Assembly (NCBI GenBank): GCA_010671905.1
Contig: JAAHII010000001.1
Coordinates: 4,836,001 to 4,900,000 of the forward strand
Direction: 5' to 3'
Source: Leptolyngbya sp. SIOISBB
Lineage (GTDB): Bacteria > Cyanobacteriota > Cyanobacteriia > Phormidesmidales > Phormidesmidaceae
DNA: 64,000 bases
Both the position numbers and the translations under genes were made by a program. Positions 54,928-64,000 of the stretch are shown here, one piece after another; the stretch's first letter is position 1; every line of letters begins with the position of its first letter. The notes beneath the pieces are model-generated. The model searched no databases, was not told the DNA's origin, and saw only the letters and a program-made list of their open reading frames with translations.

Positions 54928-55782
54928 CTAAGTGGCAAATTGGGCTAATACATTGCCTGCCGCATCTTTCAGGGTTAACTGATTGCCATCAATGTCATAG
55001 GTTGACACCTCTGCCAGTAATCCGAGAAAGACTTGTTCCTGCTGCATGGTACCGTCTGGTGCTGGACACAAGCGCCGAGTGCTGGCTGCAGTCCCAATTT
55101 GCAAGGTATTGTCTGCTTGCTCAAAATTGGCGCGATAGTTATTGCAGCCCGCCGAACCCGCCAGTCCGCCCGCATCATCAAAGGTGGCGGTAAGCGTGGT
55201 ATCAGGCAACGGGCTCACTAGGTCACCCTGCCCATTGTTATAGCCAATCAAGGTCCAGGCTGTATTGGTTAGCGTAGCTAATGTCTGAGCCTTGAGGATA
55301 AACACGACGTCACCATCACGGTTGAGCAACTGCAACTCGTCAGAAGCCAGATCATAGCTGCGAACCGTCGCCATGCCGGCCACAATCGCTAACTCTTGAT
55401 GCGCGAGCATGTCAGACAAGCATGCTATCAGGGGGCTGTGCCCTGTGGAGAGCGTTAACTCCTCACCGGTTACTGTATATCCGCTGCTAAAGAAGCGATT
55501 GCAGCCGGTGGCGAAAGTCACTCTTCCTGAGGCAAATTGGAAGATGGTGGGGGGATCGCCCCACGCCCTGATCATGTCGCCATTGCCGTTGCGGTAGCTG
55601 ACTAAATGCCAGACAGTTTGTTCCAGGGGATTTTGCATGGCAATGGGCACCTCGGGCACGAGCACCGGTAATACGTTAGGAGACTGCGCGGCACTGGGGA
55701 GTGCGATCGTGGACATGCTGCTACCGAGCAAAACCGTTAGCGCCAAAGAGCGGCCCCACCAATATTGCAATAGACCTTTCAA
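54928..55782 (-). CDS. Secreted protein with two META domains
   Basis: 284 aa. The start is TTG 55782, chosen because AGGAGG lies eight bases upstream and no ATG is near. Signal peptide WWGRSLALTVLLGSSMSTIA...SAAQS. Two META/HslJ-like units follow: TVWHLVSYRNGNGDMIRAWG with TFATGCNRFFSSGYTVTG, and TAWTLIGYNNGQGDLVSPLP with GSAGCNNYRANFEQADNTLQ, each with the conserved GCN. META domains occur in stress- and motility-related outer-layer proteins; HslJ is linked to novobiocin tolerance. Role here unknown. Confidence 0.88.
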   Translation of the reverse strand: MKGLLQYWWGRSLALTVLLGSSMSTIALPSAAQSPNVLPVLVPEVPIAMQNPLEQTVWHLVSYRNGNGDMIRAWGDPPTIFQFASGRVTFATGCNRFFSSGYTVTGEELTLSTGHSPLIACLSDMLAHQELAIVAGMATVRSYDLASDELQLLNRDGDVVFILKAQTLATLTNTAWTLIGYNNGQGDLVSPLPDTTLTATFDDAGGLAGSAGCNNYRANFEQADNTLQIGTAASTRRLCPAPDGTMQQEQVFLGLLAEVSTYDIDGNQLTLKDAAGNVLAQFAT

Positions 55783-56194
55783 GTCAATAACCTCCTCTCA
55801 AAAAAGCTGAAGGGTCAGGGAGGGATGCAGAAATTGTGGAAACTGACATCCCTCCGACTTTTGATAATAGAGAGCGTATTGGGGGAAGCGGTACGGTTAC
55901 AGAAATCGATACCAGTGGCACTGTCATAAGCAGCCAAGCCATGGCGCCATCAAGTCTTGGCTGCTTGACTTCCTTGCTTGATCAGCGGCGACTGTTTGCA
56001 GTGAGCCACATGATTGCTAGGACACGGCACTACACAGTTTGGCCATACTCATCTGGTGGCAAAGAGCAGCTGCATTCGTTGCCGTCTGCCCGACTCATTG
56101 ATGCGGCGTTCCCTCTTGTCGTCAGGGTCTCAGGCTTTACCCTGGGGGAGTTCATCTTCTATGCTCACAGCATTCACCTTTTTGGTCAGGCAGC
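55783..56194. other. Spacer between META and PsiE genes
   Basis: 412 bp in a divergent arrangement. A 128-codon ORF (55836-56222) runs through it into the psiE start, but its composition is not protein-like and it lacks a ribosome site. No distinct regulatory motif recognised. Confidence 0.4.
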
Positions 56195-56656
56195 ATGGCA
56201 AGGCAACCGAACTCGTTCTTGAGAAAGCTTCTCCACAATTGGCAAGACGAGGTGTTTCTCCAGCGCTTGGGCCAAGTTGAAGGCATTGTTTCTAAGGTGC
56301 TGTCGATCGCGATGGTTGTCGTGATTTTAGTGACCGTGATTGACCTGGGGCTGGTGCTCTATCGATCGCTTTTCGTGTCCGACAGCGTGGGCTTCTTTAA
56401 GACGACCTTAACGGAAATTTTTGGTCTCTTTCTCAGCGTGCTGATTGCCCTAGAAATTTTAGAAAATATTTCCGCCTATATCCGTAAGCATGTTGTACAG
56501 GTGGAACTCGTGATTGCTACGGCGCTCACCGCCGTGGGCCGAAAGCTGATTATTCTTGATTTAGAAAAGGTGCCAGGCGTAAGTTTAATCGGCTTGGCGA
56601 TCGCGCTATTTGCCTTGTCAATCAGTTATCTAATTGTGCGATCAGTACACCGATGA
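56195..56656 (+). CDS. PsiE-family membrane protein
   Basis: 153 aa with four membrane segments. VSKVLSIAMVVVILVTVIDL, LFLSVLIALEILENISAYIR and VVQVELVIATALTAVGRKLI are characteristic of PsiE (phosphate-starvation-inducible E). Function in any organism is unclear. ATG 56195. The fasciclin gene follows 115 bp later in the same direction. Confidence 0.85.
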   Translation: MARQPNSFLRKLLHNWQDEVFLQRLGQVEGIVSKVLSIAMVVVILVTVIDLGLVLYRSLFVSDSVGFFKTTLTEIFGLFLSVLIALEILENISAYIRKHVVQVELVIATALTAVGRKLIILDLEKVPGVSLIGLAIALFALSISYLIVRSVHR

Positions 56657-56771
56657 CTAAGTGGGAGCATTTGTCAACCTCGGATCAGCACCCGATCAGC
56701 TCTCTTGCTATTTAGATGAACGTAAGGTAAATTCACAGAAATTTACTTTACGTGTGAGGCAATCGAAATTT

Positions 56772-57473
56772 ATGAGTATTCAAGCATTTTCTGCCAAAAC
56801 TCTCGCGATCGCAGGCATTTTGGGCTTCGGGTTGGCTACTCCCGCCTTGGCTGATGGCCATACCGCCGTTGAGATGGAAGTAGAAGAGACTCTGACTCAG
56901 GCCGAAGAAGACATCGTGCCGATGGCAAACATTGCTGAAATTGTCAGCGGTGTTGAAGAGTTCAGTACTTTAGAAGCTGCTCTTGAGGCCGCTGAACTCA
57001 CTGAGGCTCTCATGGGTGATGGCCCCTTTACCGTATTTGCTCCGCCGAACGAAGCGTTCGAAGCGCTCCCGGATGGTGTTCTGGAAGCTCTGCTCATGCC
57101 AGAAAACCTTGACCTGTTGACTGACATTTTGACTTATCACGTGATTCCTGACTCAGTCATGTCTGACGATCTGGCTCCGGGGCTCGTCGAGACTTTAGAA
57201 GGTAGCGATCTGGCGGTTGCGATTGATGATGACACGGCAACTGTCGATGACATTGCTATCGTTGCTGTCGATGTCCCCGCGACTAATGGTGTGATTCACA
57301 TCATTGAGGGCGTGCTGGTGCCTGAAGAGGTCGCCACTGCTTTAGGTGAGCGTCTTGCCGCCGCTGAGGAAGAAGACATCGTTGAAGAAGAAGAGATTGT
57401 CGAAGAAGAGGAAGTCATCGTCGAAGAAGAAGTCATGGAAGAAGTTTCCGAGCCCATTCCTGGCCTTTGGTAG
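56772..57473 (+). CDS. Secreted fasciclin (FAS1) domain protein with acidic tail
   Basis: 233 aa from ATG 56772. Signal peptide MSIQAFSAKTLAIAGILGFG...ALADG. One FAS1 domain at about 52-190: FSTLEAALEAAELTEAL, GDGPFTVFAPPNEAFEALPD (H1 box), LTYHVIPDSVMSDDL and ATNGVIHIIEGVLVP (H2 box). The last 40 residues are a repetitive Glu/Val run (EEEDIVEEEEIVEEEE), unusual for the family and perhaps cation-binding. FAS1 proteins act in adhesion to surfaces or polysaccharide. Confidence 0.92.
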   Translation: MSIQAFSAKTLAIAGILGFGLATPALADGHTAVEMEVEETLTQAEEDIVPMANIAEIVSGVEEFSTLEAALEAAELTEALMGDGPFTVFAPPNEAFEALPDGVLEALLMPENLDLLTDILTYHVIPDSVMSDDLAPGLVETLEGSDLAVAIDDDTATVDDIAIVAVDVPATNGVIHIIEGVLVPEEVATALGERLAAAEEEDIVEEEEIVEEEEVIVEEEVMEEVSEPIPGLW

Positions 57474-57550
57474 GATATGGTTGACAGTTTTTAGGACTGT
57501 TGAACCACATCCTTCATTTTGAAAAACTGGACAGGGAGAATGGCGCAGCG

Positions 57551-58153
57551 ATGATCAAACGTCGGTACCGTTGGTATCTAGTAGTTGCAACGTTGCTGGT
57601 CGTCATTGTCAGCAGTGCGGTCAGCGGTCAGGCTGAAACTGTGGCTGCACTGCACGATCCTGTCCAGGTCGAAGTTGACTACGTGCCTGACCGCACTCCC
57701 CTAGCCGACAGCGAAGCTTACGCGCTTGGTCGGCGTGATGATCATTTGCCAAGGTATATTCCCAAGGCTGATCAGCTGGTCTTACGCCTAGGGGAGCGGC
57801 GGGTTTACGTATATAGCGGCGATCAAGTGCTGGATAGCTATCCGGTCGCGATCGGGGCCTCGGGGACACCCACGCCGACGGGGCAGTTCGAAATCTTTCA
57901 AATGGTTGAAAACCCCATCTGGCAAAATCCTTGGACGGGTGAGGTGACAGCGCCGGGAGCGAATAGCGCGTTAGGCTTACGCTGGATTGGGTTTACTGAG
58001 TTGCCCAATGGGCTGATTGGCTTTCACGGCACACCAACGGTGTCCTCAATTGGTCATGCCGCATCTAATGGATGTGTGCGGTTACGTAATGAAGATGTTT
58101 TAGCGCTTTATAACTACGTGCGAATGGGCATGCTTGTAGTTGTTGAGTCCTAG
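57551..58153 (+). CDS. L,D-transpeptidase (YkuD), first of a tandem pair
   Basis: 200 aa from ATG 57551, with an N-terminal signal/anchor (WYLVVATLLVVIVSSAVSG). YkuD catalytic domain: LVLRLGERRVYVYSGDQVLD, YPVAIGASGTPTPTGQFEIF, and the active-site segment GFHGTPTVSSIGHAASNGCV with HxxxxxxxxSxGCxR residues intact. It forms 3-3 crosslinks in peptidoglycan or attaches proteins to it. The next gene, of the same family, begins two bases after its stop. Confidence 0.92.
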   Translation: MIKRRYRWYLVVATLLVVIVSSAVSGQAETVAALHDPVQVEVDYVPDRTPLADSEAYALGRRDDHLPRYIPKADQLVLRLGERRVYVYSGDQVLDSYPVAIGASGTPTPTGQFEIFQMVENPIWQNPWTGEVTAPGANSALGLRWIGFTELPNGLIGFHGTPTVSSIGHAASNGCVRLRNEDVLALYNYVRMGMLVVVES

Positions 58154-58155
58154 CT

Positions 58156-58773
58156 ATGCCCCAGATGCTTTTAAGACGACCGGCACCGTTGGCGCTTGTA
58201 CCCCAGTCGCGGTGGGTCGTCTTCGGATTGTTAGTGAGCGGCGTTTTAGGCATTGCTAGTCCTGCTATCGCCACTGCTCAGCCGGTCAATTTAACCCAGA
58301 CGAGCACTTCGACTGCACTCACACCGATGGCAGCGCCTCGTGTCATCGATGATCCCACGCTTTTTTTGCCGACTCCTAGCGACAGCATCTCTTTACTCGT
58401 CCTCAACCTATCGGAACGTCGGCTCTATGGTTATCAGGGCGATCGCTTAGTTGCGACTTATACGGTGGCGGTGGGTCGGGCTGAGTGGGAAACTCCCACT
58501 GGTGAGTTCACGGTGACGCGGCTGCAAGCACATCCCACCTGGCAGCATCCGTTCACGGGAGAACTTGTCCCCCCCGGCCCTGATAATCCCCTCGGTGCTC
58601 GCTGGATTGGCTTTTGGACAGACGGGACGAATGCGATCGGCTTTCACGGTACGCCTCACGAGCATCTCATTGGTCAAGCCGTTTCTCATGGCTGTGTGCG
58701 GATGCGGGATGCGGATATCGTTGAATTGTTTGAGCGCGTTCGCGTCGGCACTCGGGTCGTTGTGCAGTCATAG
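58156..58773 (+). CDS. L,D-transpeptidase (YkuD), second of the tandem pair
   Basis: 205 aa. Longer signal region (WVVFGLLVSGVLGIASPAIA), then LLVLNLSERRLYGYQGDRLV, YTVAVGRAEWETPTGEFTVT and the catalytic GFHGTPHEHLIGQAVSHGCV. It has diverged from its upstream neighbour everywhere except the core motifs, so the duplication is old. The two genes are almost certainly one operon (2 bp apart). Confidence 0.92.
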   Translation: MPQMLLRRPAPLALVPQSRWVVFGLLVSGVLGIASPAIATAQPVNLTQTSTSTALTPMAAPRVIDDPTLFLPTPSDSISLLVLNLSERRLYGYQGDRLVATYTVAVGRAEWETPTGEFTVTRLQAHPTWQHPFTGELVPPGPDNPLGARWIGFWTDGTNAIGFHGTPHEHLIGQAVSHGCVRMRDADIVELFERVRVGTRVVVQS

Positions 58774-58868
58774 ATAGATGGCTTAGAGGGGTGAGCGTGA
58801 AACTCCTAAATTTGACTGTGTCAGCCTTGTGACCCGCTGGATTCTTACCAGTAGCAGTTCTCCCAGAT

Positions 58869-60308
58869 TTATGGAACCGAACTTGTGGCAAACTGATCGA
58901 TCGCCCCAAAGATTTGCTGTATGTCCGCTTCCGTCGTGTATGGGTTGAGCAGTACCACCTTGAGCCAATTCTGGCCGCGATAGCGGGGCAGCGACAAAAA
59001 GGCCTGGGCTTCGCGCAACAAATATTGCTGAAGGGCGCGGTTCCAGGCGTCCCATTGGTCAGTCGGCAACCAGTCAGGGCATCCCCGAAAGCACACCAGG
59101 TTCATTTCTGGTTGACTCGCCAGCTCTAGATAGTGACGGGTTTGAATCGCCGTGACGAAAGTTTCTGTGAGGGCATCGCTGGCCCCAATGAGTTCGCGGT
59201 AGCCTTGTTTGCCCAGATGTTGTAGTGACAGCCACAACTTCAAGACATCGGCGTGGCGGGTACCTTGAACCGAAATTTCTCCCAAGTTTACCCAGTCATC
59301 TTCTGTATTCATATAAGGCGCCGCCACCTGAAAGTCGCGTTGCAAATGGCCCATATCGCGAAATAGGACAGAGGCACAGGTCTTGGTGACGTACAACCAC
59401 TTTTGGGGATTGAACGTCATCGAATCGGCTTGTTCAATGCCCCGCAAGCGATCGCTATGAGCTGCCGAAAATATCAGCGCTCCCCCATAGGCCGCGTCCA
59501 CATGGAACCAGAGGTTGTGCATCTGAGCGATCGCCCCCAATTCGATCAGCGGATCAATATTGCCGGTAACCGTAGTCCCAGCCGTGGCAACCAGTGCAAA
59601 GGGCTGTTGTCCAGTTTGTTGAGCTTGGGCGATCGCGTCCTTCAGGGCGCTGATGTCCATCTGAGAATTGCGATTCGTCGGAATCGAGATCGCGGCTTCT
59701 GTGCCCAATCCCAACAGCATCGCTGCCTTTTTGATGGAGGTGTGGGCTACCTCTGAAACGAAAAACACGGGTTTTTGCTCGTTCCGGGAGAGTCCGGTTT
59801 GGATACAGCCCAGCTTCACGTTCCGGGCGACGGCCAGGGCTTGCAGATTCGCGAGACTTCCCCCACTGACTAATAAGCCACCGGCGCGATCGCCCAAGCC
59901 AAATAATTGGGCAATTTCCGCCATGAGCAAAGGCTCTAAGCGAGAAAACAGCGGCGACATTTCCACGCTGAGCATGTTGTTGTTCAACGCGGCCACGATC
60001 ATGTCGCCCAAAATAGAAGCCGTTGTTGGCAAGGGATCCATGTGTCCGATATAGCGCGGATGGGCCGGATTCATCCCGGTTTTGAGAACTTGCTCGATGG
60101 TTGCTAATAAGGTCGTCGTGTCTGCGGGTAATTCTGGCAAGACGAGCTTGGGCAGTGCGCCCACGGTTGGCAGGGGTGTTTGCTGGGCTGCAGTCGTCAA
60201 GTGCTTCAGAATCTGAGTCATCGCCTGTTGCAAAAGTGCGGCTACGGCTTCGCGATTGTTTCCAGACGGATGAATGAATGCGGTTGCTGGCAGGTTTGAA
60301 GTGGACAT
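58869..60308 (-). CDS. Pyridoxal-dependent group II decarboxylase
   Basis: 479 aa, family of glutamate, aromatic amino acid and diaminobutyrate decarboxylases. [67 protein letters not shown] (PLP-binding Asp) and [13 protein letters not shown] (Schiff-base Lys) are present. N-terminal [20 protein letters not shown] and the GH(M/L)xP motif favour the DABA/sulfinoalanine-type branch rather than GadB. Substrate uncertain. Standing alone, convergent with the second L,D-transpeptidase. Confidence 0.9.
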   Translation of the reverse strand: MSTSNLPATAFIHPSGNNREAVAALLQQAMTQILKHLTTAAQQTPLPTVGALPKLVLPELPADTTTLLATIEQVLKTGMNPAHPRYIGHMDPLPTTASILGDMIVAALNNNMLSVEMSPLFSRLEPLLMAEIAQLFGLGDRAGGLLVSGGSLANLQALAVARNVKLGCIQTGLSRNEQKPVFFVSEVAHTSIKKAAMLLGLGTEAAISIPTNRNSQMDISALKDAIAQAQQTGQQPFALVATAGTTVTGNIDPLIELGAIAQMHNLWFHVDAAYGGALIFSAAHSDRLRGIEQADSMTFNPQKWLYVTKTCASVLFRDMGHLQRDFQVAAPYMNTEDDWVNLGEISVQGTRHADVLKLWLSLQHLGKQGYRELIGASDALTETFVTAIQTRHYLELASQPEMNLVCFRGCPDWLPTDQWDAWNRALQQYLLREAQAFLSLPRYRGQNWLKVVLLNPYTTEADIQQIFGAIDQFATSSVP

Positions 60309-60505
60309 AGAGGAGGAAGAGGGTCGCAGTAATCGGCGTTATGGGGGATGAGGTGTTGGCGGAGCCGCTCCGCATGACGTTAGCCTTGGGGGCAGAGTAC
60401 AAGGGATAAGCGTAAGGGCGCAGGTGGAAAAGGCGTGAATTTCTGCAGTCTGCAGTTACTGAAAATGCTAGGCTCTTAACCAACTTTGTCAAAATCAGAT
60501 CACCG

Positions 60506-60766
60506 ATGGGAACTCAATCCACCGCTAAAACAATCTTTCTTTTAACATCGATGGTGGGCTGGTTGATTGTAGGAGCCTCGCTCATGTATTTGTTTCCTGC
60601 GATCGCTGATCGGCTCTTGGGTAACGATCTTACCCATCTCTGGATGGTTAACTTATCACGAGGCAGTTACCAGCCTTTGTTCGGCATTGTTGCTGGGGGA
60701 ACCGCATTCGCCTTCTCCACACTCTTGACGGTGGTTTGGTATCAGCGGTTTGAAGAGCGATTCTGA
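60506..60766 (+). CDS. Small two-span membrane protein, unknown
   Basis: 86 aa. Two hydrophobic segments (IFLLTSMVGWLIVGASLMYL and GIVAGGTAFAFSTLLTVVWY) enclose a loop with NDLTHLWMVNLSRGSYQPLF. The end YQRFEERF is charged. No family known to me; such proteins recur beside photosynthesis and envelope genes in cyanobacteria. ATG 60506. Confidence 0.6.
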   Translation: MGTQSTAKTIFLLTSMVGWLIVGASLMYLFPAIADRLLGNDLTHLWMVNLSRGSYQPLFGIVAGGTAFAFSTLLTVVWYQRFEERF

Positions 60767-60991
60767 AGATTGCCTCACTAAGGTCTGTGGCAGCCGTTTA
60801 GGGCAATGCTAGGGTAATCGGGCTCGGTGGTTTGAAGGCTGACCGAATGCAGGATTAGAAAGTGGCATCGCAGGGCTCTACGACTGGATACGGCCCGATA
60901 TTGAGTCACTTTCAGGGTGCGGGCCAAGATTTTGAAAAAAGCAGGTTTCTGTTTCCTGTACGCTTATTGAGGAGTTACTACGGAACGGGTA

Positions 60992-62230
60992 ATGACCAGG
61001 CGGGTACTGTTTCTGAGTAATGGACATGGAGAAGATCTCAACGCTAGCCTGGTGCTTAAAGCTTTATGGGCGATCGCGCCAGATTTGGAAGTGGCTGCTA
61101 TGCCCATTGTGGGCAAGGGCAGCGCCTACCGTAACCTGGGGGTAGAGATTATTGGACCCACGCAGCAGTTGCCTTCTGGCGGGTTTAATTACATCAATTT
61201 TGCGCGATTCTTGAATCCAGTGAACTGGTGGCGTGATACCAACCCAGTCAGTTTGGTCAAAGACGTACTCTCCGGACTCATTGGTCTGACGTTAGGCCAA
61301 TATCGGGCTGTGCAGCGCTATAGCCCTTCCTGCGATTTGTTGTTCGCCTGTGGCGATATCGTGCCGATTTTGTTCGCCCGTCTGACGGGGCGTCCCTTTG
61401 TGGTGTTTTTGGTGAGTACTTCTAGCTATTACGAGGGCCGTGTCAAACTGCCCTGGTTGGCCCAGTGGGGTATGAAGTCACCGCAGTGTGTGGCGATTTT
61501 GACCCGCGATCGCTATACAGCGCAAGACTTATTGGGCCGTGGGTTTGTCCGGACCCAGTTTTTGGGTTATCCCATTATGGATGTGCTTAATCCGAGTGGT
61601 CAGGCGTTGGCTGCTCGGGGGGAACCCCTCATTGCGTTGTTACCCGGTAGTCGGTTGCCCGAGGCTCAGACGAATTTAGGACTGATGCTGGATCTGTGTG
61701 AAGCGATCGCCCAAGTCCGCCCGACTCAATTTCGCATCGCGTTGGTGCCGGGTTTCACCGAAGGCCATCTCACGGCATTAGCGGCGGAACACGGTTGGGA
61801 AATGGAGATGGGATGCTTGAAAAAGGGCAAGGTCCTTGTGCATTATCACTACGACGCCTTTGCCGATATTCTGCATCAATGTGACCTCGTTGTGGGCATG
61901 GCTGGCACCGCTGTTGAGCAAGCGGTCGGATTAGGCAAACCCATCATTCAAATTCCCGGTCCGGGGCCGCAATTTACGTATTTATTTGCCGAAGCTCAAA
62001 TGCGGCTACTGGGAGACTCCGTCATGACCATTGGTACGCGTCCAGCGACTGCCAAGACACTGACTCAAGCCGCCACCAAAATTGACGAAATCCTCGATGA
62101 TGCCCCCTATCTGGAGCATTGTCGGGCCAACGGTCGCGAACGGGTGGGCGCGCCCGGTGGCTCGGCCGCGATCGCAAACCAAATCCTCGATGCACTCAAC
62201 CATCTCGCCAAAGAAACCTCAATGGTTTGA
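60992..62230 (+). CDS. Lipid-A-disaccharide synthase-related protein
   Basis: 412 aa, GT-B fold. SNGHGEDLNASLVLKAL at the N-terminus replaces the usual LpxB start and defines the cyanobacterial LpxB-related group. VEIIGPTQQLPSGGFNYINF, LLPGSRLPEAQTNLGLMLDL, DLVVGMAGTAVEQAVGLGKP and QIPGPGPQFTYLFAEAQMRL follow, the last containing the sugar-nucleotide-binding region. Cyanobacteria also possess true LpxB, so this enzyme may act on another glycolipid. ATG 60992; ABC1 kinase follows 44 bp on. Confidence 0.9.
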   Translation: MTRRVLFLSNGHGEDLNASLVLKALWAIAPDLEVAAMPIVGKGSAYRNLGVEIIGPTQQLPSGGFNYINFARFLNPVNWWRDTNPVSLVKDVLSGLIGLTLGQYRAVQRYSPSCDLLFACGDIVPILFARLTGRPFVVFLVSTSSYYEGRVKLPWLAQWGMKSPQCVAILTRDRYTAQDLLGRGFVRTQFLGYPIMDVLNPSGQALAARGEPLIALLPGSRLPEAQTNLGLMLDLCEAIAQVRPTQFRIALVPGFTEGHLTALAAEHGWEMEMGCLKKGKVLVHYHYDAFADILHQCDLVVGMAGTAVEQAVGLGKPIIQIPGPGPQFTYLFAEAQMRLLGDSVMTIGTRPATAKTLTQAATKIDEILDDAPYLEHCRANGRERVGAPGGSAAIANQILDALNHLAKETSMV

Positions 62231-62274
62231 CATAAACTTCGTTAGCATCAAAACACCCCCCTCTTGGAGGCTCA

Positions 62275-63918
62275 ATGCTCGCATCGTCTCGAATGTCCCG
62301 TCAGGGTGAAATCGTTGAAGTCGTGTTCCGCAATGGCTGGGACTATATGCGGCGACTGCTCAGTGGTGGCAAAGCGGCTGAGCCAGAAATCCCCACACCT
62401 GAGGTATTGCGCAACATTTTGACAGAGCTGGGGCCCGTGTATGTGAAATTTGGTCAACTCCTCAGTACTCGACCTGACCTTTTACCTCCCCGTTATATTG
62501 AAGCGCTCAGTAGCCTACAATCCACTGTGCCACCAGTGCCCGCAAGCCAAATGGAGCCGTTTATTCGCCAAAATTTACCGGGCCCGGTTGAAACCTATTT
62601 TCAAGAAATCGAATATACGGCGATCGCGGCAGGGTCCATTGGTCAAACTCACCGGGCTATTCTTAAAGATGGCCGTCAAGTTGCGATTAAGGTGCAACGC
62701 CCTGGCATTGATCGGTTGGTCGAGCGGGATATGACCCTGATTCGGGATGTAGCGCGGCTGATGTCGGCAACCCAGTTTGGCCAACGCTACAACATCGTCG
62801 ATCTGGCCTACGAATTCAGTGAGGCTATCCGCGCGGAGTTAGATTTCACGACCGAAGCAGAATACACTGACCTGCTGCGGCGTAACTTACAAGACAGTCC
62901 CTGGTATGACGCCAAACAATTGGTGGTACCGCAAATCTATTGGGAACTTACCCATTCAAAACTGATGGTGATGGACTGGTTGGATGGGGCCCCGATTCTG
63001 ACTACTGCTGTCGCCAATGAGGATACGGAGAAAGCCGCTCGCAAACGTGAACAGATTACGACCTTACTGTTTCGCGCCTTCTTTAAACAGTATTTTGTCG
63101 ATGGTTTTTTTCACGCCGATCCTCATCCTGGCAATATCTTTTTTCTCCGAGATGGTCGCGTGGCTTTGTTAGACTGCGGCATGATGGGCCGACTTGACCC
63201 TCGTACCCGGGCCACTATGACCGAAATGGTGTTGGCGATCGCCAGTTCCGATGCCCAGCGCTGTACCCAGATCACTCTCAAGCTTACAGAACCCCTGCAG
63301 CCCACCGACATTTCTAAGTTAGAGAGTGACTTTACTCGATTGATGGGCCGCTACTACGGTCTCAGTTTAGAAAAGGTTAATACCGCTGAAGTATTCGGTG
63401 AAATTCTGGAAGCGGCGACTCAAAATAACCTCCGCTGGCCCGCCAATGTCGGGCTGTTCACTAAATCTCTGGCGAATCTAGAGGGGGCGGCTCGGCAATT
63501 TAATCCTCACGTGAATCTCATCTCTGAAGTGCGACCGCTGATGGCCGATCTTTTTCGTCACCAGTTAGCAGGCGAAGATTTGCTGCAAACCCTACTGCGC
63601 ACCGGTTTAGAATTTCGCAATCTCTCCCTAGAGTCGCCCCGGCAGTTTTCTTTTTTGCTCGATCGCCTCAGCGCCGAGACCCTCCGGTGGAATGTCAATC
63701 TCAGCGGTTTAGAAGGGGTCCGTCGCAGTATTGACGATGCTGCCAACCGTCGCGCCTATAGTACGGTTGTGGCCGCTCTCATCATCGGTGCGGCGATCGT
63801 GTCCACCAACCAACAAAGTTCTCAAGGCATTATCTTGAGTAATACCTTGTTTGCTGCTGCTACCTTTTTAGGTTTGTGGCTAGTGGTGAGCATTTTGCGC
63901 TCCGGGCGACTCCGATAA
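62275..63918 (+). CDS. ABC1/AarF/UbiB-family atypical kinase
   Basis: 547 aa. KxGQ motif LGPVYVKFGQLLSTRPDLLP, alanine-rich loop AAGSIGQTHRAIL, ATP lysine VAIKVQRPGI, catalytic FHADPHPGNIFFLRDGRVAL and metal-binding DCGMMGRLDPRTR are all present. Two C-terminal membrane segments (AALIIGAAIVSTN, then LFAAATFLGLWLVVSIL). Members regulate quinone and lipid metabolism in plastids and cyanobacteria. ATG 62275 has GGAGG seven bases before. It may share a transcript with the LpxB-like gene. Confidence 0.95.
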   Translation: MLASSRMSRQGEIVEVVFRNGWDYMRRLLSGGKAAEPEIPTPEVLRNILTELGPVYVKFGQLLSTRPDLLPPRYIEALSSLQSTVPPVPASQMEPFIRQNLPGPVETYFQEIEYTAIAAGSIGQTHRAILKDGRQVAIKVQRPGIDRLVERDMTLIRDVARLMSATQFGQRYNIVDLAYEFSEAIRAELDFTTEAEYTDLLRRNLQDSPWYDAKQLVVPQIYWELTHSKLMVMDWLDGAPILTTAVANEDTEKAARKREQITTLLFRAFFKQYFVDGFFHADPHPGNIFFLRDGRVALLDCGMMGRLDPRTRATMTEMVLAIASSDAQRCTQITLKLTEPLQPTDISKLESDFTRLMGRYYGLSLEKVNTAEVFGEILEAATQNNLRWPANVGLFTKSLANLEGAARQFNPHVNLISEVRPLMADLFRHQLAGEDLLQTLLRTGLEFRNLSLESPRQFSFLLDRLSAETLRWNVNLSGLEGVRRSIDDAANRRAYSTVVAALIIGAAIVSTNQQSSQGIILSNTLFAAATFLGLWLVVSILRSGRLR

Positions 63919-64000
63919 TCATCCCGCAGTTGCTATTGTGATTTTTCTAAAAGATATTCCCTGAAAAATAAAGTCGTATTGCTGGTGTTCTAGACCTGTG

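Noticed and set aside
55836-56222. 128-codon ORF before psiE
   Set aside because: Composition not protein-like, no ribosome site, overlaps the psiE start in another frame.
1-64000. GCGATCGC palindromes as regulatory sites
   Set aside because: They occur throughout genes and spacers as expected for the cyanobacterial HIP1 motif and are used only as a taxonomic hint.

Overview
The window looks like chromosomal DNA of a filamentous-type (Leptolyngbya/Nodosilinea-like) cyanobacterium. Evidence seen: the octamer GCGATCGC (HIP1) recurs throughout genes and spacers; the left edge holds the N-terminus of the Mg-chelatase H subunit (chlH); there is a complex C cofactor-assembly (CCB) protein and several cyanobacterial families (DUF2949, DUF2834, AMIN-domain PilQ, LpxB-related glycosyltransferase, ABC1 kinase). 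The genus is inference only.

Layout. 0-5 kb: chlH start, a family-5 solute-binding lipoprotein, a BASS-type sodium symporter and a frameshifted SH3b protein. 5-9 kb: accessory zone with a Uma2 remnant, a well-initiated 65-codon ORF, a methyltransferase, a frameshifted DJ-1/PfpI gene, and an XRE/MmyB regulator divergent from a DUF2834 gene across a nested palindrome. 9-12.4 kb: sugar ABC importer (ATPase, two permeases, one frameshifted) without its binding protein; a family-1 sugar-binding lipoprotein sits alone at 43.4 kb. 13-17 kb: DUF2949, HAD hydrolase, frameshifted TPR/CHAT protein. 17-22 kb: the most unusual region, low in GC, with small ORFs, strong hairpins, three tRNA-Phe 3'-half copies, a GT8 glycosyltransferase gene between two ~180-bp direct repeats, and a tyrosine integrase killed by one nonsense codon; it ends at an intact tRNA-Pro(GGG). 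22-36 kb: mostly housekeeping (lepB fusion, CCB, alaS, pseudo-receiver GGDEF, pdeM, 2OG oxygenase, an orphan GvpF/GvpL protein, cobD-like aminotransferase, HU), plus two copies of a 207-208-bp MITE-like element. 36-41.5 kb: pilMNOQ operon of the type IV pilus. 42-51 kb: purT, sugar-binding lipoprotein, gcvP, small conserved proteins, hexose-6-phosphate mutarotase, cupin. 51.8-54.5 kb: decayed IS110-type transposase and a frameshifted DUF58 gene. 55-64 kb: envelope and periplasm genes (META, PsiE, fasciclin, two L,D-transpeptidases), a PLP decarboxylase, an LpxB-like protein and an ABC1 kinase.

A recurring theme is single-base indels: nine of them in six loci, eight in homopolymer runs, with length arithmetic that restores one clean frame in each case. 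None lies in the long housekeeping genes, so genuine decay or slippage of accessory genes is at least as likely as assembly error, but raw reads are needed to decide. No CRISPR array, rRNA, reverse transcriptase or recognisable defence operon was seen.
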